The notes below the pieces were generated by a model. The model was not told the DNA's origin, did no database searches, and was given only the letters and a program-made list of their open reading frames with translations. Position numbers and translations under genes: made by a program. Shown piece after piece: positions 42,481 through 49,271 of a stretch of DNA of 49,271 nt (position 1 is its first letter; every line of letters starts with the position of its first letter). The stretch comes from an uncultured Verrucomicrobiota bacterium. GTDB taxonomy: Bacteria > Verrucomicrobiota > Verrucomicrobiia > Opitutales > Intestinicryptomonadaceae. The DNA lies in contig CASFDK010000020.1 of the NCBI GenBank assembly GCA_949293415.1, positions 1 to 49,271 on the forward strand, written 5' to 3'.

Positions 42481-44502
42481 TTATTCGTAGAACCTCAACA
42501 CTACTGGCTCGTAAACTTCGGCTCGGGCGGGTACGGAAATTTTTTTGTCGGCGGTTTGCGTAAAGTCGGTCTTGCGCCATTTGCCGTCGCCGCCCAAAAT
42601 TTCGGCTTTCGAAAATTTCTTCGTCGAAGCGAGCGTTATCGGCGAAATCGGGTCTATGCCTACCGTCGTGAACGCCACAAATTCCGAGCCGTCGTCGAGC
42701 GTGAAATTCTTCAAATATACTTCCGCGTCGCCGTCGTACCACACGGAGAACGGCGCGATTTTATTGAACAGCAAAACGTACTGCGCCTTGCGCGATTCCG
42801 TCAGGTGGTTTGCGTCCTGCGGGAGTGAAGCAAACACAACAACCTTTCCGCCGAGCCCGTTTTCGAAATATGTCGACGCGGGCGCGAGATATTCGGCAAG
42901 TTTTTTGTCGCCGTAGGTATACGGCAGGTGGATGAAATCGGAATAAACTTCGGTCTTTTCGGAAAGCGGCTCGAGCTTGAATGCCGTTTTCGGCGGTTCG
43001 CAGAATTTTCCCGCCGCCTCGCCGCAATTGCCGCCGAACCTCTCCCGCGTGATTTTTACGGACTTGTCCCATGGCGAAACTTTAACGCCGAGATGTCCGC
43101 CCATTCCGCGCTTTTGTATTTCGAGCGCGGCTTCGCCGTCGAGCACGCAGCCGATCGAAAGGATTTTTTCAAGCTCCGAGTCGGACAGCCGTTTTGCGGT
43201 GTTTCCGCGCAGGAACGCGGGGCGGTCGAGCTTCGAAATTTCGGTGTACGAAACGGGCAAGCCCATAACGCCGGTTATCGAGTCCCAAAACGAGGCATCG
43301 TCCATTTTTATGCGTTCCCCGACGCGCAACGTCGTGAACGACGGCGCGACAACTTCTGTAAGCCCCGCGCCTTTCGAGTGCCTGAAACACCGCAAAAGTT
43401 CGTCGTACATTCCCCTGTTTTCGGCGAGAATTTCCTTGTACGCCGTGCCGCTTTTCGGTTCGTATTCTACAAACCTGTTCGGCCAATACTTTGCGCCGCT
43501 CGCGCCCTCGAGAATCGAAACGGCAAGCCCCGCGTGGAGAGTCCGCGCGCTCGTGAAATAGCGGTTGCGCGGGTAGGTGTCTATTTCCGCGTAAACTCGG
43601 TCGGGCTTTGCGGCGGCGTTCTGGACGGCAAGCTGGCGCGCCGTCTTGTATAAATCTCGGTATTTCGGGTTGTAGTAGCGGGCGTTGCCGATTCGCAAAA
43701 CGGAAGGCTGCCCCTTTGCCGCAAGAGTGCGGGCGATTTTGCCGTCGTGCATCATATCGTCGGGAGAGCCGCACATAAGGCACGAAATTGTTGGGTCGAC
43801 GGAGTCTATCGCCTCCCTTATGATTTTCGCAAGTTCGACGAGAGATTCGCCGTCCACCGCCATCGCCGCGGCGGAAATTTTTTTGTCGAGCTCGGAATTT
43901 CCCGCGAGGTGTTTTTTGAGCTGTTCCCGGGTGAGGTCGTAGCCGAAATCGCGTTTTAACTTCGCCAAGTGAAGCGGGCAGACGCAGCCGTTGCGCCCGC
44001 CCATCACGCGGAAGTCGTCGTCGACCATAATCGCGGCGGGCTTGAGTTTTGCGACGCGAACAACGCATTCGCGGATGTATTTGCGAAAGTTTTCGTCGAG
44101 CGGGCAGACTATGTTTTTCATCCAGTCCTCCTTGCCATCGATTCTGGAAACCATCGGCTGGAACGGATGCGGAACTTCGAGGTCGAAGCCGTGTCCGAGA
44201 GTAGCCTGCAGAATTATGCCCGTCTTGCAGTCGGCATTGCCGATGGCGTTGCGCAGGCGTTTGTATTTCGCTTCGTAGAGCGAAATTTTGTCGAACGGCG
44301 GATTGCCTTCGGGCACGAGAAAAAACGAAATCATATGGATGTCGGCGACATTTTCGGCGGACATTTTTTTCAAATCCTCCGCCTGTTTTTCGACGGTTTC
44401 GTCGAAGAGCATAACGAGGTCGAGAATCTCAACTTTGTCGGTTGCCGCGTGTGCCAACACTGCGGCAATCCCCAAGCATAAAATCGCAAATATTTTTTTC
44501 AT
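42481..44502 (-). CDS. Secreted TIM-barrel-like protein, putative glycoside hydrolase
   Basis: A 673-residue protein with a signal peptide (MKKIFAILCLGIAAVLAHA). An acid cluster DDDFRVMGGRNGCVCPLH (about residues 160-177) is followed by a barrel-like region with VYAEIDTYPRNR (about 305-316), where the glutamate may match the E-x-D nucleophile block of the two GH42-like proteins in this window. The first catalytic glutamate of those proteins has no clear counterpart; aspartates stand there instead. The C-terminal third is beta-rich. No named family was recognised. It diverges from mazG with only about 45 bases between them. Confidence 0.6.
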   Translation of the reverse strand: MKKIFAILCLGIAAVLAHAATDKVEILDLVMLFDETVEKQAEDLKKMSAENVADIHMISFFLVPEGNPPFDKISLYEAKYKRLRNAIGNADCKTGIILQATLGHGFDLEVPHPFQPMVSRIDGKEDWMKNIVCPLDENFRKYIRECVVRVAKLKPAAIMVDDDFRVMGGRNGCVCPLHLAKLKRDFGYDLTREQLKKHLAGNSELDKKISAAAMAVDGESLVELAKIIREAIDSVDPTISCLMCGSPDDMMHDGKIARTLAAKGQPSVLRIGNARYYNPKYRDLYKTARQLAVQNAAAKPDRVYAEIDTYPRNRYFTSARTLHAGLAVSILEGASGAKYWPNRFVEYEPKSGTAYKEILAENRGMYDELLRCFRHSKGAGLTEVVAPSFTTLRVGERIKMDDASFWDSITGVMGLPVSYTEISKLDRPAFLRGNTAKRLSDSELEKILSIGCVLDGEAALEIQKRGMGGHLGVKVSPWDKSVKITRERFGGNCGEAAGKFCEPPKTAFKLEPLSEKTEVYSDFIHLPYTYGDKKLAEYLAPASTYFENGLGGKVVVFASLPQDANHLTESRKAQYVLLFNKIAPFSVWYDGDAEVYLKNFTLDDGSEFVAFTTVGIDPISPITLASTKKFSKAEILGGDGKWRKTDFTQTADKKISVPARAEVYEPVVLRFYE

Positions 44503-44546
44503 AGATGCTTGAAAAATATAAAATGCAATGTTTCACTTCAAGACAA

Positions 44547-45188
44547 ATGAAAGACGATTCGGTAAACCGTTTAATAGACATCGTAAAACGCCTGCGCGCG
44601 CCCGACGGCTGCCCGTGGGACAGGGAACAAACGCACAAGTCGATACGCGGGCACCTCGTGGAGGAATGCGCCGAACTGCTCGAGGCGATAGACCTCGAAA
44701 GCCCCGAAAAGATGCGCGAGGAGCTCGGCGACGTGCTCATGCACATAGTCCTCCACGCCGAAATAGAGAGCGAAAACGGGCGCTTCGACTTCTACGACGT
44801 TGCGCGCGAACTCGGCGATAAACTCGTGCGCCGCCATCCGCATGTATTCGGCGAACTCAAGGCGGGCGACAGTTCGCAGGTTCTGAAAATCTGGCAGGAT
44901 GTAAAGACGAAAGAGAAAAAGGAGCGCGCGATAGGCGGGCTTTTCGACGGAATCCCGCCGCAGCTTTCCGCGCTACGCTACGCGCTCGACATCGCAAAAA
45001 AAGCCGACCCCAAAACGCTCGAACGCGCAGCCGAAAACGCGAAGGCAAAAAATTCCCCCGCGCTCAAAATCGGACGAGCTATGTTCGAACTCGTGCGCAA
45101 AGCCGCCGCAAAAAAAGTAGAACCCGAAGCCGCCCTGCGCGACTATATCTTGGAAATCCGCGCCGAAGCCGAAAAAGAGGGAAAGTAA
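44547..45188 (+). CDS. mazG: MazG-family nucleoside triphosphate pyrophosphohydrolase
   Basis: A 213-residue enzyme that hydrolyses (d)NTPs to monophosphates, clearing abnormal nucleotides. The N-terminal RLRAPDGCPWDREQTHKS is a MazG signature, followed by the metal-binding pattern EECAELLEAID...REELGDVLMHIVLHAE with the E-x-x-E and E-x-x-D pairs. The C-terminal half is a second, shorter MazG-like helical region. The ATG at 44547 (MKDDSV) is chosen by comparison with E. coli MazG; earlier ATGs lie against the divergent gene start. The next gene follows after 4 bases. Confidence 0.92.
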   Translation: MKDDSVNRLIDIVKRLRAPDGCPWDREQTHKSIRGHLVEECAELLEAIDLESPEKMREELGDVLMHIVLHAEIESENGRFDFYDVARELGDKLVRRHPHVFGELKAGDSSQVLKIWQDVKTKEKKERAIGGLFDGIPPQLSALRYALDIAKKADPKTLERAAENAKAKNSPALKIGRAMFELVRKAAAKKVEPEAALRDYILEIRAEAEKEGK

Positions 45189-45192
45189 ACGC

Positions 45193-45927
45193 GTGCCATC
45201 CTCTCGCGACAACGACTTCATCGCCGAACTGCGCACAAAGCGCGGAACAGTGCGCGTGAACGTGGCAGTTGTGAACTCGGCGCGGGCGCGGAATTTCGGG
45301 GTTCGCATCGCGGGCAAAGGCTCGATAAGGCTGACAAAACCGACCTACGCGTCGCTCAAATCCGCTACGGAATTTATGCATTCCATAGCCGACTGGATTG
45401 CCGAACATCTCGAAGACGCCCCCGAAAAGACCGGTCTGCGCGCGTACCTCGAAAAAAATCCGACTCTCGAAATCGATGGCGCGGAAAAACAAGTATGGCT
45501 CGAAACGTCGCGTACAGACTCGTTCTTTGTGGAGGACGAAAAGAGCGTGGTGTTTTCGGCGGCGCAAAACGACGGCGACGCGCTCGGGACGCTCTTCCGC
45601 AAATTCGCGGTATCGAAAATATCGGCTCTCGCGGAACGGACGGCACAGACGCTCGACATCCCCTACTCCGCAATTTCCGTGCGCGACCAGTCGGGAAGAT
45701 GGGCTTCGCGCTCGTCGAGCGGAACGCTGTCCTTCAACTGGCGGATGGTGCTTTTACCGCAAAAATATCAAAACTACATAATCCGCCACGAGCTTGCGCA
45801 CGTGCGTTTTATGGACCACTCAGTATCGTTCTGGCTCTGGCTGAACTCGTTCTGCCCGCACGCAAAGCGGCTCGACCGCGAACTGTCCAAAATCTCGCGC
45901 GAGATTTTCGCGGTATCGCTAAAATAA
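45193..45927 (+). CDS. YgjP-type (DUF45) metallopeptidase-like protein
   Basis: A 244-residue protein with the zinc-binding HELAHVRFMDHSVSFW block near residue 199, giving His-Glu-x-x-His plus a downstream histidine. The preceding RDQSGRWASRSSSGTLSFNWRMVLLP region is typical of YgjP/WLM-related proteins. Cytoplasmic; no signal peptide. The start is GTG, 4 bases after the mazG stop codon, so the two are co-transcribed. The physiological substrate of the family is not well established. Confidence 0.88.
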   Translation: MPSSRDNDFIAELRTKRGTVRVNVAVVNSARARNFGVRIAGKGSIRLTKPTYASLKSATEFMHSIADWIAEHLEDAPEKTGLRAYLEKNPTLEIDGAEKQVWLETSRTDSFFVEDEKSVVFSAAQNDGDALGTLFRKFAVSKISALAERTAQTLDIPYSAISVRDQSGRWASRSSSGTLSFNWRMVLLPQKYQNYIIRHELAHVRFMDHSVSFWLWLNSFCPHAKRLDRELSKISREIFAVSLK

Positions 45928-45929
45928 AA

Positions 45930-45958
45930 TTGCCTCGGAAAATCGGAGAATGTACATT
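45930..45958 (+). promoter_or_regulatory. Candidate promoter of the GH30 gene
   Basis: TTGCCT, a 17-base spacer and TACATT, 28 bases before the ATG. The leader lacks a Shine-Dalgarno site. Confidence 0.45.
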
Positions 45959-45986
45959 CGCACACAATTTCACTAACAGACTATAT

Positions 45987-47579
45987 ATGATGAAGAAAAA
46001 ACTGCCTGCAATAATTTTGGCGACCGCCGCGCTCGGTTGCGCGTACGCCGTGAACGTAAACATCGACGACGGAAAAAAATTCCAGACGATTGAATATTTC
46101 GGCGCAAGCGACGCATGGGCTACGCAGTACATAGGCGACTTCTGGAGCGACGCGCACAGGGAGAAAATCGCAAAGCTGCTGTTCTCGCAAAAGTTCGACA
46201 AATACGGCAATCCCGAAGGCGCGGGGCTTTCGCTCTGGCGCGTGAACCTCGGCGGCGGCACGTTCGACGGCAACACTTCGCAAGTCGATCCGGAATGGCG
46301 CGCGGCGCGGTCGTTCCTGCCTGAAAACTCCGAAACTCCCGACTGGTCGCGCTGTACGGGGCTCAGGTATTTTATGGAAAAGGCGCGCGGCTACGGCTGC
46401 GGAAAATTTATACTGTTTTCCAACACGCCCCCTATACAGTGGACGCTCAACGGCAGGGGCTACGCCGCAAAGGGCAATCCCGCCGCAAACCTCAAGCCCG
46501 AAGCGTTCGGAAAGTTCGCAAACTATATGGCGGATGCGGCAAAGCACTTCATCGAAGACGGCTACAATATCGAATACATCAGCCCGATAAACGAGCCGCA
46601 GTGCCCGTGGGACTACACGGGCGCAAAACAGGAGGGCTCTCCATGGCGTTGCTCCGACATGAAGAAAATCCTCGAAGAGCTTGACCGCGCGATCGGCGAG
46701 CGCAACATCGGCACGAAAATCCTTTTCGGCGAAACGTCGCACCACGTCTACAATTACGCAGACAAACCGTTCCCGAAAATGTCCAAACACTGGGAGAATC
46801 TTTCCGAAGAGGAACGCCCAACATTCATTATACAAAAGTTTTACGACAAAAGCGGAAAATTCTACATCGGCAATCTGAAACATCTGGCAAGGCAGCTCGC
46901 ATCGCACAGCTACCACACGCACAAGAACGACGACGATATGGGAAAGGTGCGGCAAAAGCTCCGCGCGGAAATAGAGAGCCGCGGCTTCGACTACCACCAA
47001 TCGGAATGGTGCATGCTCGGCTATCTTGCAAAGCCCAAATTCGTCGGGGGCGCGGAAGCCGACTGGAAGCCAGACAACATGACCGACATCCAAATTTCGC
47101 TGCTAATGGCGCGTATGATACGCTCCGACTTTGTGGACGGCAACGCGAAAAGCTGGAGCTATTGGGTCGCCACGGAAATCAAGTACGGGCTCTGCGCGCT
47201 CGTCAACACAATGCCGCATTCGGACACTCCGCGCAAGGGCGGCGCGGTCGAAGCGTCGAAAATTCTCTGGGCGTTGGGCAACTACTCGTTCTTCGTGCGC
47301 CCGAATTTTACGCGCATCGCAATCGACGGCGCGGACGACACGAAAGCCGTTTCCGCAACCGCCTTTCTTTCGCCCGACGGGAAGAGGATAGTAGCGGTCT
47401 TCGTGAATATGAAAGACTCGGAAGAGCCCGTTTCGTTCGCACTCCCGCGGAAGTTCGCAAACGCAAAACGGTCGGTCTATATCACGGACGAACGGCGCGA
47501 CTTGGCGCGCGAAAATCCGGCGGACAAAATTTCGCTGTACCCGCATTCGATAACGACGGTCGTTTTCGACGCACAATAA
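45987..47579 (+). CDS. Secreted GH30-family glycoside hydrolase
   Basis: A 530-residue protein with a signal peptide (MMKKKLPAIILATAALGCAYA). The (beta/alpha)8 barrel shows the acid/base glutamate E203 in SPINEPQCPW and the nucleophile E340 in HQSEWCMLG; a C-terminal beta domain follows, as usual in GH30. GH30 members cut glucuronoxylan, beta-1,6-galactan or beta-1,6-glucan; the subfamily cannot be fixed by eye. It begins 59 bases after the YgjP-type gene behind a candidate promoter, and the beta-helix gene follows 24 bases downstream. The two CE15 esterases elsewhere in the window make a glucuronoxylan role attractive but unproven. Confidence 0.85.
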   Translation: MMKKKLPAIILATAALGCAYAVNVNIDDGKKFQTIEYFGASDAWATQYIGDFWSDAHREKIAKLLFSQKFDKYGNPEGAGLSLWRVNLGGGTFDGNTSQVDPEWRAARSFLPENSETPDWSRCTGLRYFMEKARGYGCGKFILFSNTPPIQWTLNGRGYAAKGNPAANLKPEAFGKFANYMADAAKHFIEDGYNIEYISPINEPQCPWDYTGAKQEGSPWRCSDMKKILEELDRAIGERNIGTKILFGETSHHVYNYADKPFPKMSKHWENLSEEERPTFIIQKFYDKSGKFYIGNLKHLARQLASHSYHTHKNDDDMGKVRQKLRAEIESRGFDYHQSEWCMLGYLAKPKFVGGAEADWKPDNMTDIQISLLMARMIRSDFVDGNAKSWSYWVATEIKYGLCALVNTMPHSDTPRKGGAVEASKILWALGNYSFFVRPNFTRIAIDGADDTKAVSATAFLSPDGKRIVAVFVNMKDSEEPVSFALPRKFANAKRSVYITDERRDLARENPADKISLYPHSITTVVFDAQ

Positions 47580-47603
47580 ACCGAACAAACGCGCACTGCC
47601 GAT

Positions 47604-49028
47604 ATGAAAAAATTGCTTAACACGCTTTCCTATATTCTCGTTGCGTCGGGGATGCTTGCAGTGTCGGCTCAGGCGCAATTCAAAGACGCAGCACAATTCG
47701 GCTTTCTGCCCGAAAACGACGGCTTCAAAAACGCCGAGGCTCTGCAAAAGGCGGTCGACGGCGGCGGCACGATTGCCGTCTCGAAAAAGGGCGTCTACGC
47801 GATTTCGAAAGAGATAAGAATCGGCGACAATACGCACCTTGTTTTCGGCGCGGATACGGTCGTAAAAAAGACCGCCGAAAAGGGCGCATTCTTTCCCTAC
47901 GCTTTCGTCAACAAGGGCGCGTACGACAAAACGTTCAACAAAAATATCCGCATAACGGGGCTTAATTTGTCGGTCGGCGGAATCGACCAGTGTAATACCC
48001 CGATTGTCGGGCTAATCGGGCATTTGTCTTTTTTCTACGTCAAAGACCTGCGGATTGAAAACTTCCGCTGTACCGACTTGGAGAATGGGCAGTTCTGCAT
48101 CCAGATTTGCACTTTCGAAAACATAATCGTGCGCGACGCAATCATCAACGGAAAGAAGGACGGCGTACACCTCGGACGCGGCAGGACATTCAAAATTGCC
48201 GACTGCGACTTCACCACATTCGACGACGCAATAGCCCTCAATGCCCACGACTATTCGACCTCGAACCCCGAACTCGGCTGGATTGAAGACGGCGTGATAG
48301 AAAACATCACCGACCGCAACGAAAGTGAAACCGTCGGCTACTTCTGCCGAATCCTCGGAGGCTCGTGGACGGACTGGCGAGAGGGGATGGAAATACAACG
48401 CTCCGACAGCGTCGTCTCGGACGGGCGCATCTACCGCAGCGTAAACAAACCCGACGGCAAAGTATACATATCGAAAACGCGCCCTACCCACAAAAGCGGA
48501 ATGAAAATGCTCGACGGCATTCTCTGGCGCGTCGTGCAGGAGGGCGCAACATACACGGCGGGCGTGCGCAACGTGGTCTTCCGCGACATATTTCTGTACA
48601 AACCCCGCACGGCGTTCTCGGTGCACTTCGACACGGGAATCTACAGCCGCTCGTACTACCCGAACGCTCCGTTCATTTCGCAAAGCGGCTTGGTGTTCGA
48701 CAACGTGCGCGTAATGTTCGACAAACAAATGCCTTTTCTGACATCGCTCACCCCGATAGACTCGATTGTGGCGAATAACTGCCATCTTAAGAAAAACAAG
48801 TTTTTGTTCTTCTGCAATTCGGCGATGAAAGACTTCGGGAAAACCTCCCTGCGCCTTTCGAACTGTACTTTCGACGTGCCCGAAAACTTCGTGCTAATCG
48901 AAAACAGAATAAAGAACAAACAACTCGACGTGCAAGCTACAGGCTCTATTTTGCCCAACGGCAAACCCGCAGTTAAGGACATACTCGACCGCAATTTCTT
49001 CGACTGCGATTTTCTGGATAAAAAGTAA
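47604..49028 (+). CDS. Secreted GH28-like right-handed beta-helix protein
   Basis: A 474-residue protein with a signal peptide (MKKLLNTLSYILVASGMLAVSAQAQ). FGFLPENDGFKNAEALQKAVDGGGTIAV is the usual opening of pectate-lyase-like beta-helices (key residues: ND and N-AxAxQ-AVD). The central KKDGVHLGRGRTFKIADCDFTTFDDAIALNAHD resembles the GH28 pattern in which paired aspartates (FDDAIAL, about residue 209) are catalytic. The further GH28 blocks G-H-G and R-I-K are not clear, so activity on polygalacturonan is uncertain. It follows the GH30 gene closely and is probably co-transcribed. Confidence 0.75.
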   Translation: MKKLLNTLSYILVASGMLAVSAQAQFKDAAQFGFLPENDGFKNAEALQKAVDGGGTIAVSKKGVYAISKEIRIGDNTHLVFGADTVVKKTAEKGAFFPYAFVNKGAYDKTFNKNIRITGLNLSVGGIDQCNTPIVGLIGHLSFFYVKDLRIENFRCTDLENGQFCIQICTFENIIVRDAIINGKKDGVHLGRGRTFKIADCDFTTFDDAIALNAHDYSTSNPELGWIEDGVIENITDRNESETVGYFCRILGGSWTDWREGMEIQRSDSVVSDGRIYRSVNKPDGKVYISKTRPTHKSGMKMLDGILWRVVQEGATYTAGVRNVVFRDIFLYKPRTAFSVHFDTGIYSRSYYPNAPFISQSGLVFDNVRVMFDKQMPFLTSLTPIDSIVANNCHLKKNKFLFFCNSAMKDFGKTSLRLSNCTFDVPENFVLIENRIKNKQLDVQATGSILPNGKPAVKDILDRNFFDCDFLDKK

Positions 49029-49053
49029 GGACGGGAAATAAGTTCGGACAACG

Positions 49054-49271
49054 CCACGGGCGTTCAGCCACAAGCAACAAAACTTATCCCCGAAAATACC
49101 CTAACAACTTCCGTGCGAAGCACTGTAATATTAGGCGCGTCGCTCCGAAAGGGGGCTTAACCGTCGCCCCCTTTGCCACCTTTGACAAGCAAAGGTCGGC
49201 AATCCCCTCCCAATCGCACAATGCTTTGTAAGCTCGGCTACGTTCAGGCGGTGGCTTTGCGAATGGCTCAG
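49054..49271 (+). repeat. Modular structured repeat, copy E (cut by window edge)
   Basis: CCCCGAAAATACCCTAACAA leads to the hairpin GTGC-GAA-GCAC, then ATTAGGCGCGTC and the same hairpin-rich arm as copy A1. Bases 49134-49258 are identical to 3840-3964 over 125 positions, although the copies are 45 kb apart. At 49259 it continues as GCGAATGG where A1 has CCTGTG. No gene was seen in 49029-49271. Confidence 0.8.

Overview
The window looks like a chromosomal segment of a Verrucomicrobiota bacterium, probably of the Opitutae type. This is inferred from gene content (many secreted glycan-active proteins, two CE15 esterases, an archaeal/eukaryote-type prolyl-tRNA synthetase, few Shine-Dalgarno sites) and not from a marker gene. 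No prophage, transposase, CRISPR array or rRNA operon was seen. Genes lie on both strands in short operons, with three tRNA genes: Cys, initiator Met and Arg(CCG).

Layout. 1-3.6 kb: rhamnulokinase behind a secreted GH42-like protein. 3.6-10 kb (minus strand): ahcY, metK, proS and dinB, i.e. the activated-methyl cycle, tRNA charging and a Y-family polymerase. 10.2-13.3 kb (plus): prfA-prmC (release factor and its methylase), a YhcH/EbgC protein, tRNA-Cys and an RpiB-like isomerase with altered active-site residues. 13.5-22.5 kb: a secreted putative glycosidase, diverging from two tandem CE15 glucuronoyl esterases, a Tat-type FAD oxidoreductase and an ArnA-C/ArnD pair. 22.5-25 kb: a very cysteine-rich lipoprotein, an exonuclease-BRCT protein, tRNA-fMet and two small secreted proteins. 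25-30 kb (minus): a MacA/MacB/TolC-type exporter, diverging from a small HigA-like HTH protein. 30.3-32.9 kb: a second GH42-like protein. 33-39 kb (minus): parA-rnc-mfd-surA, tightly packed. 39.5-49 kb: tRNA-Arg, glycogen phosphorylase, a third TIM-barrel-like secreted protein, mazG, a YgjP-type metallopeptidase, a GH30 glycosidase and a GH28-like beta-helix protein.

The secreted enzymes suit plant or mucin-like polysaccharides containing glucuronate and rhamnose: CE15 cuts lignin/xylan glucuronoyl esters, GH30 cuts xylan or galactan, the GH28-like protein suggests pectin, and rhamnulokinase handles released rhamnose. The grouping into one diet is inference. The rest is mostly core metabolism and information processing.

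The most unusual content is between the genes. One family consists of large modular structured repeats: a short hairpin with a G-N-A loop, a conserved TTAGGC-x-x-GTC joint and a long imperfect palindrome whose tip is a covarying CGTAY-TAAAC-RTACG hairpin. Five copies or part-copies are present; three of them (downstream of ahcY, glgP and tRNA-Arg) abut the gene 3' end with the same element end, on the opposite strand. A second family of paired perfect palindromes contains the rhaB stop codon and touches the rpiB stop codon. Several genes also have good TTGAC-type promoters only 6-9 bases before the ATG, suggesting leaderless mRNAs, and the initiator tRNA has A29:U41 in place of the first of its three conserved G:C pairs.
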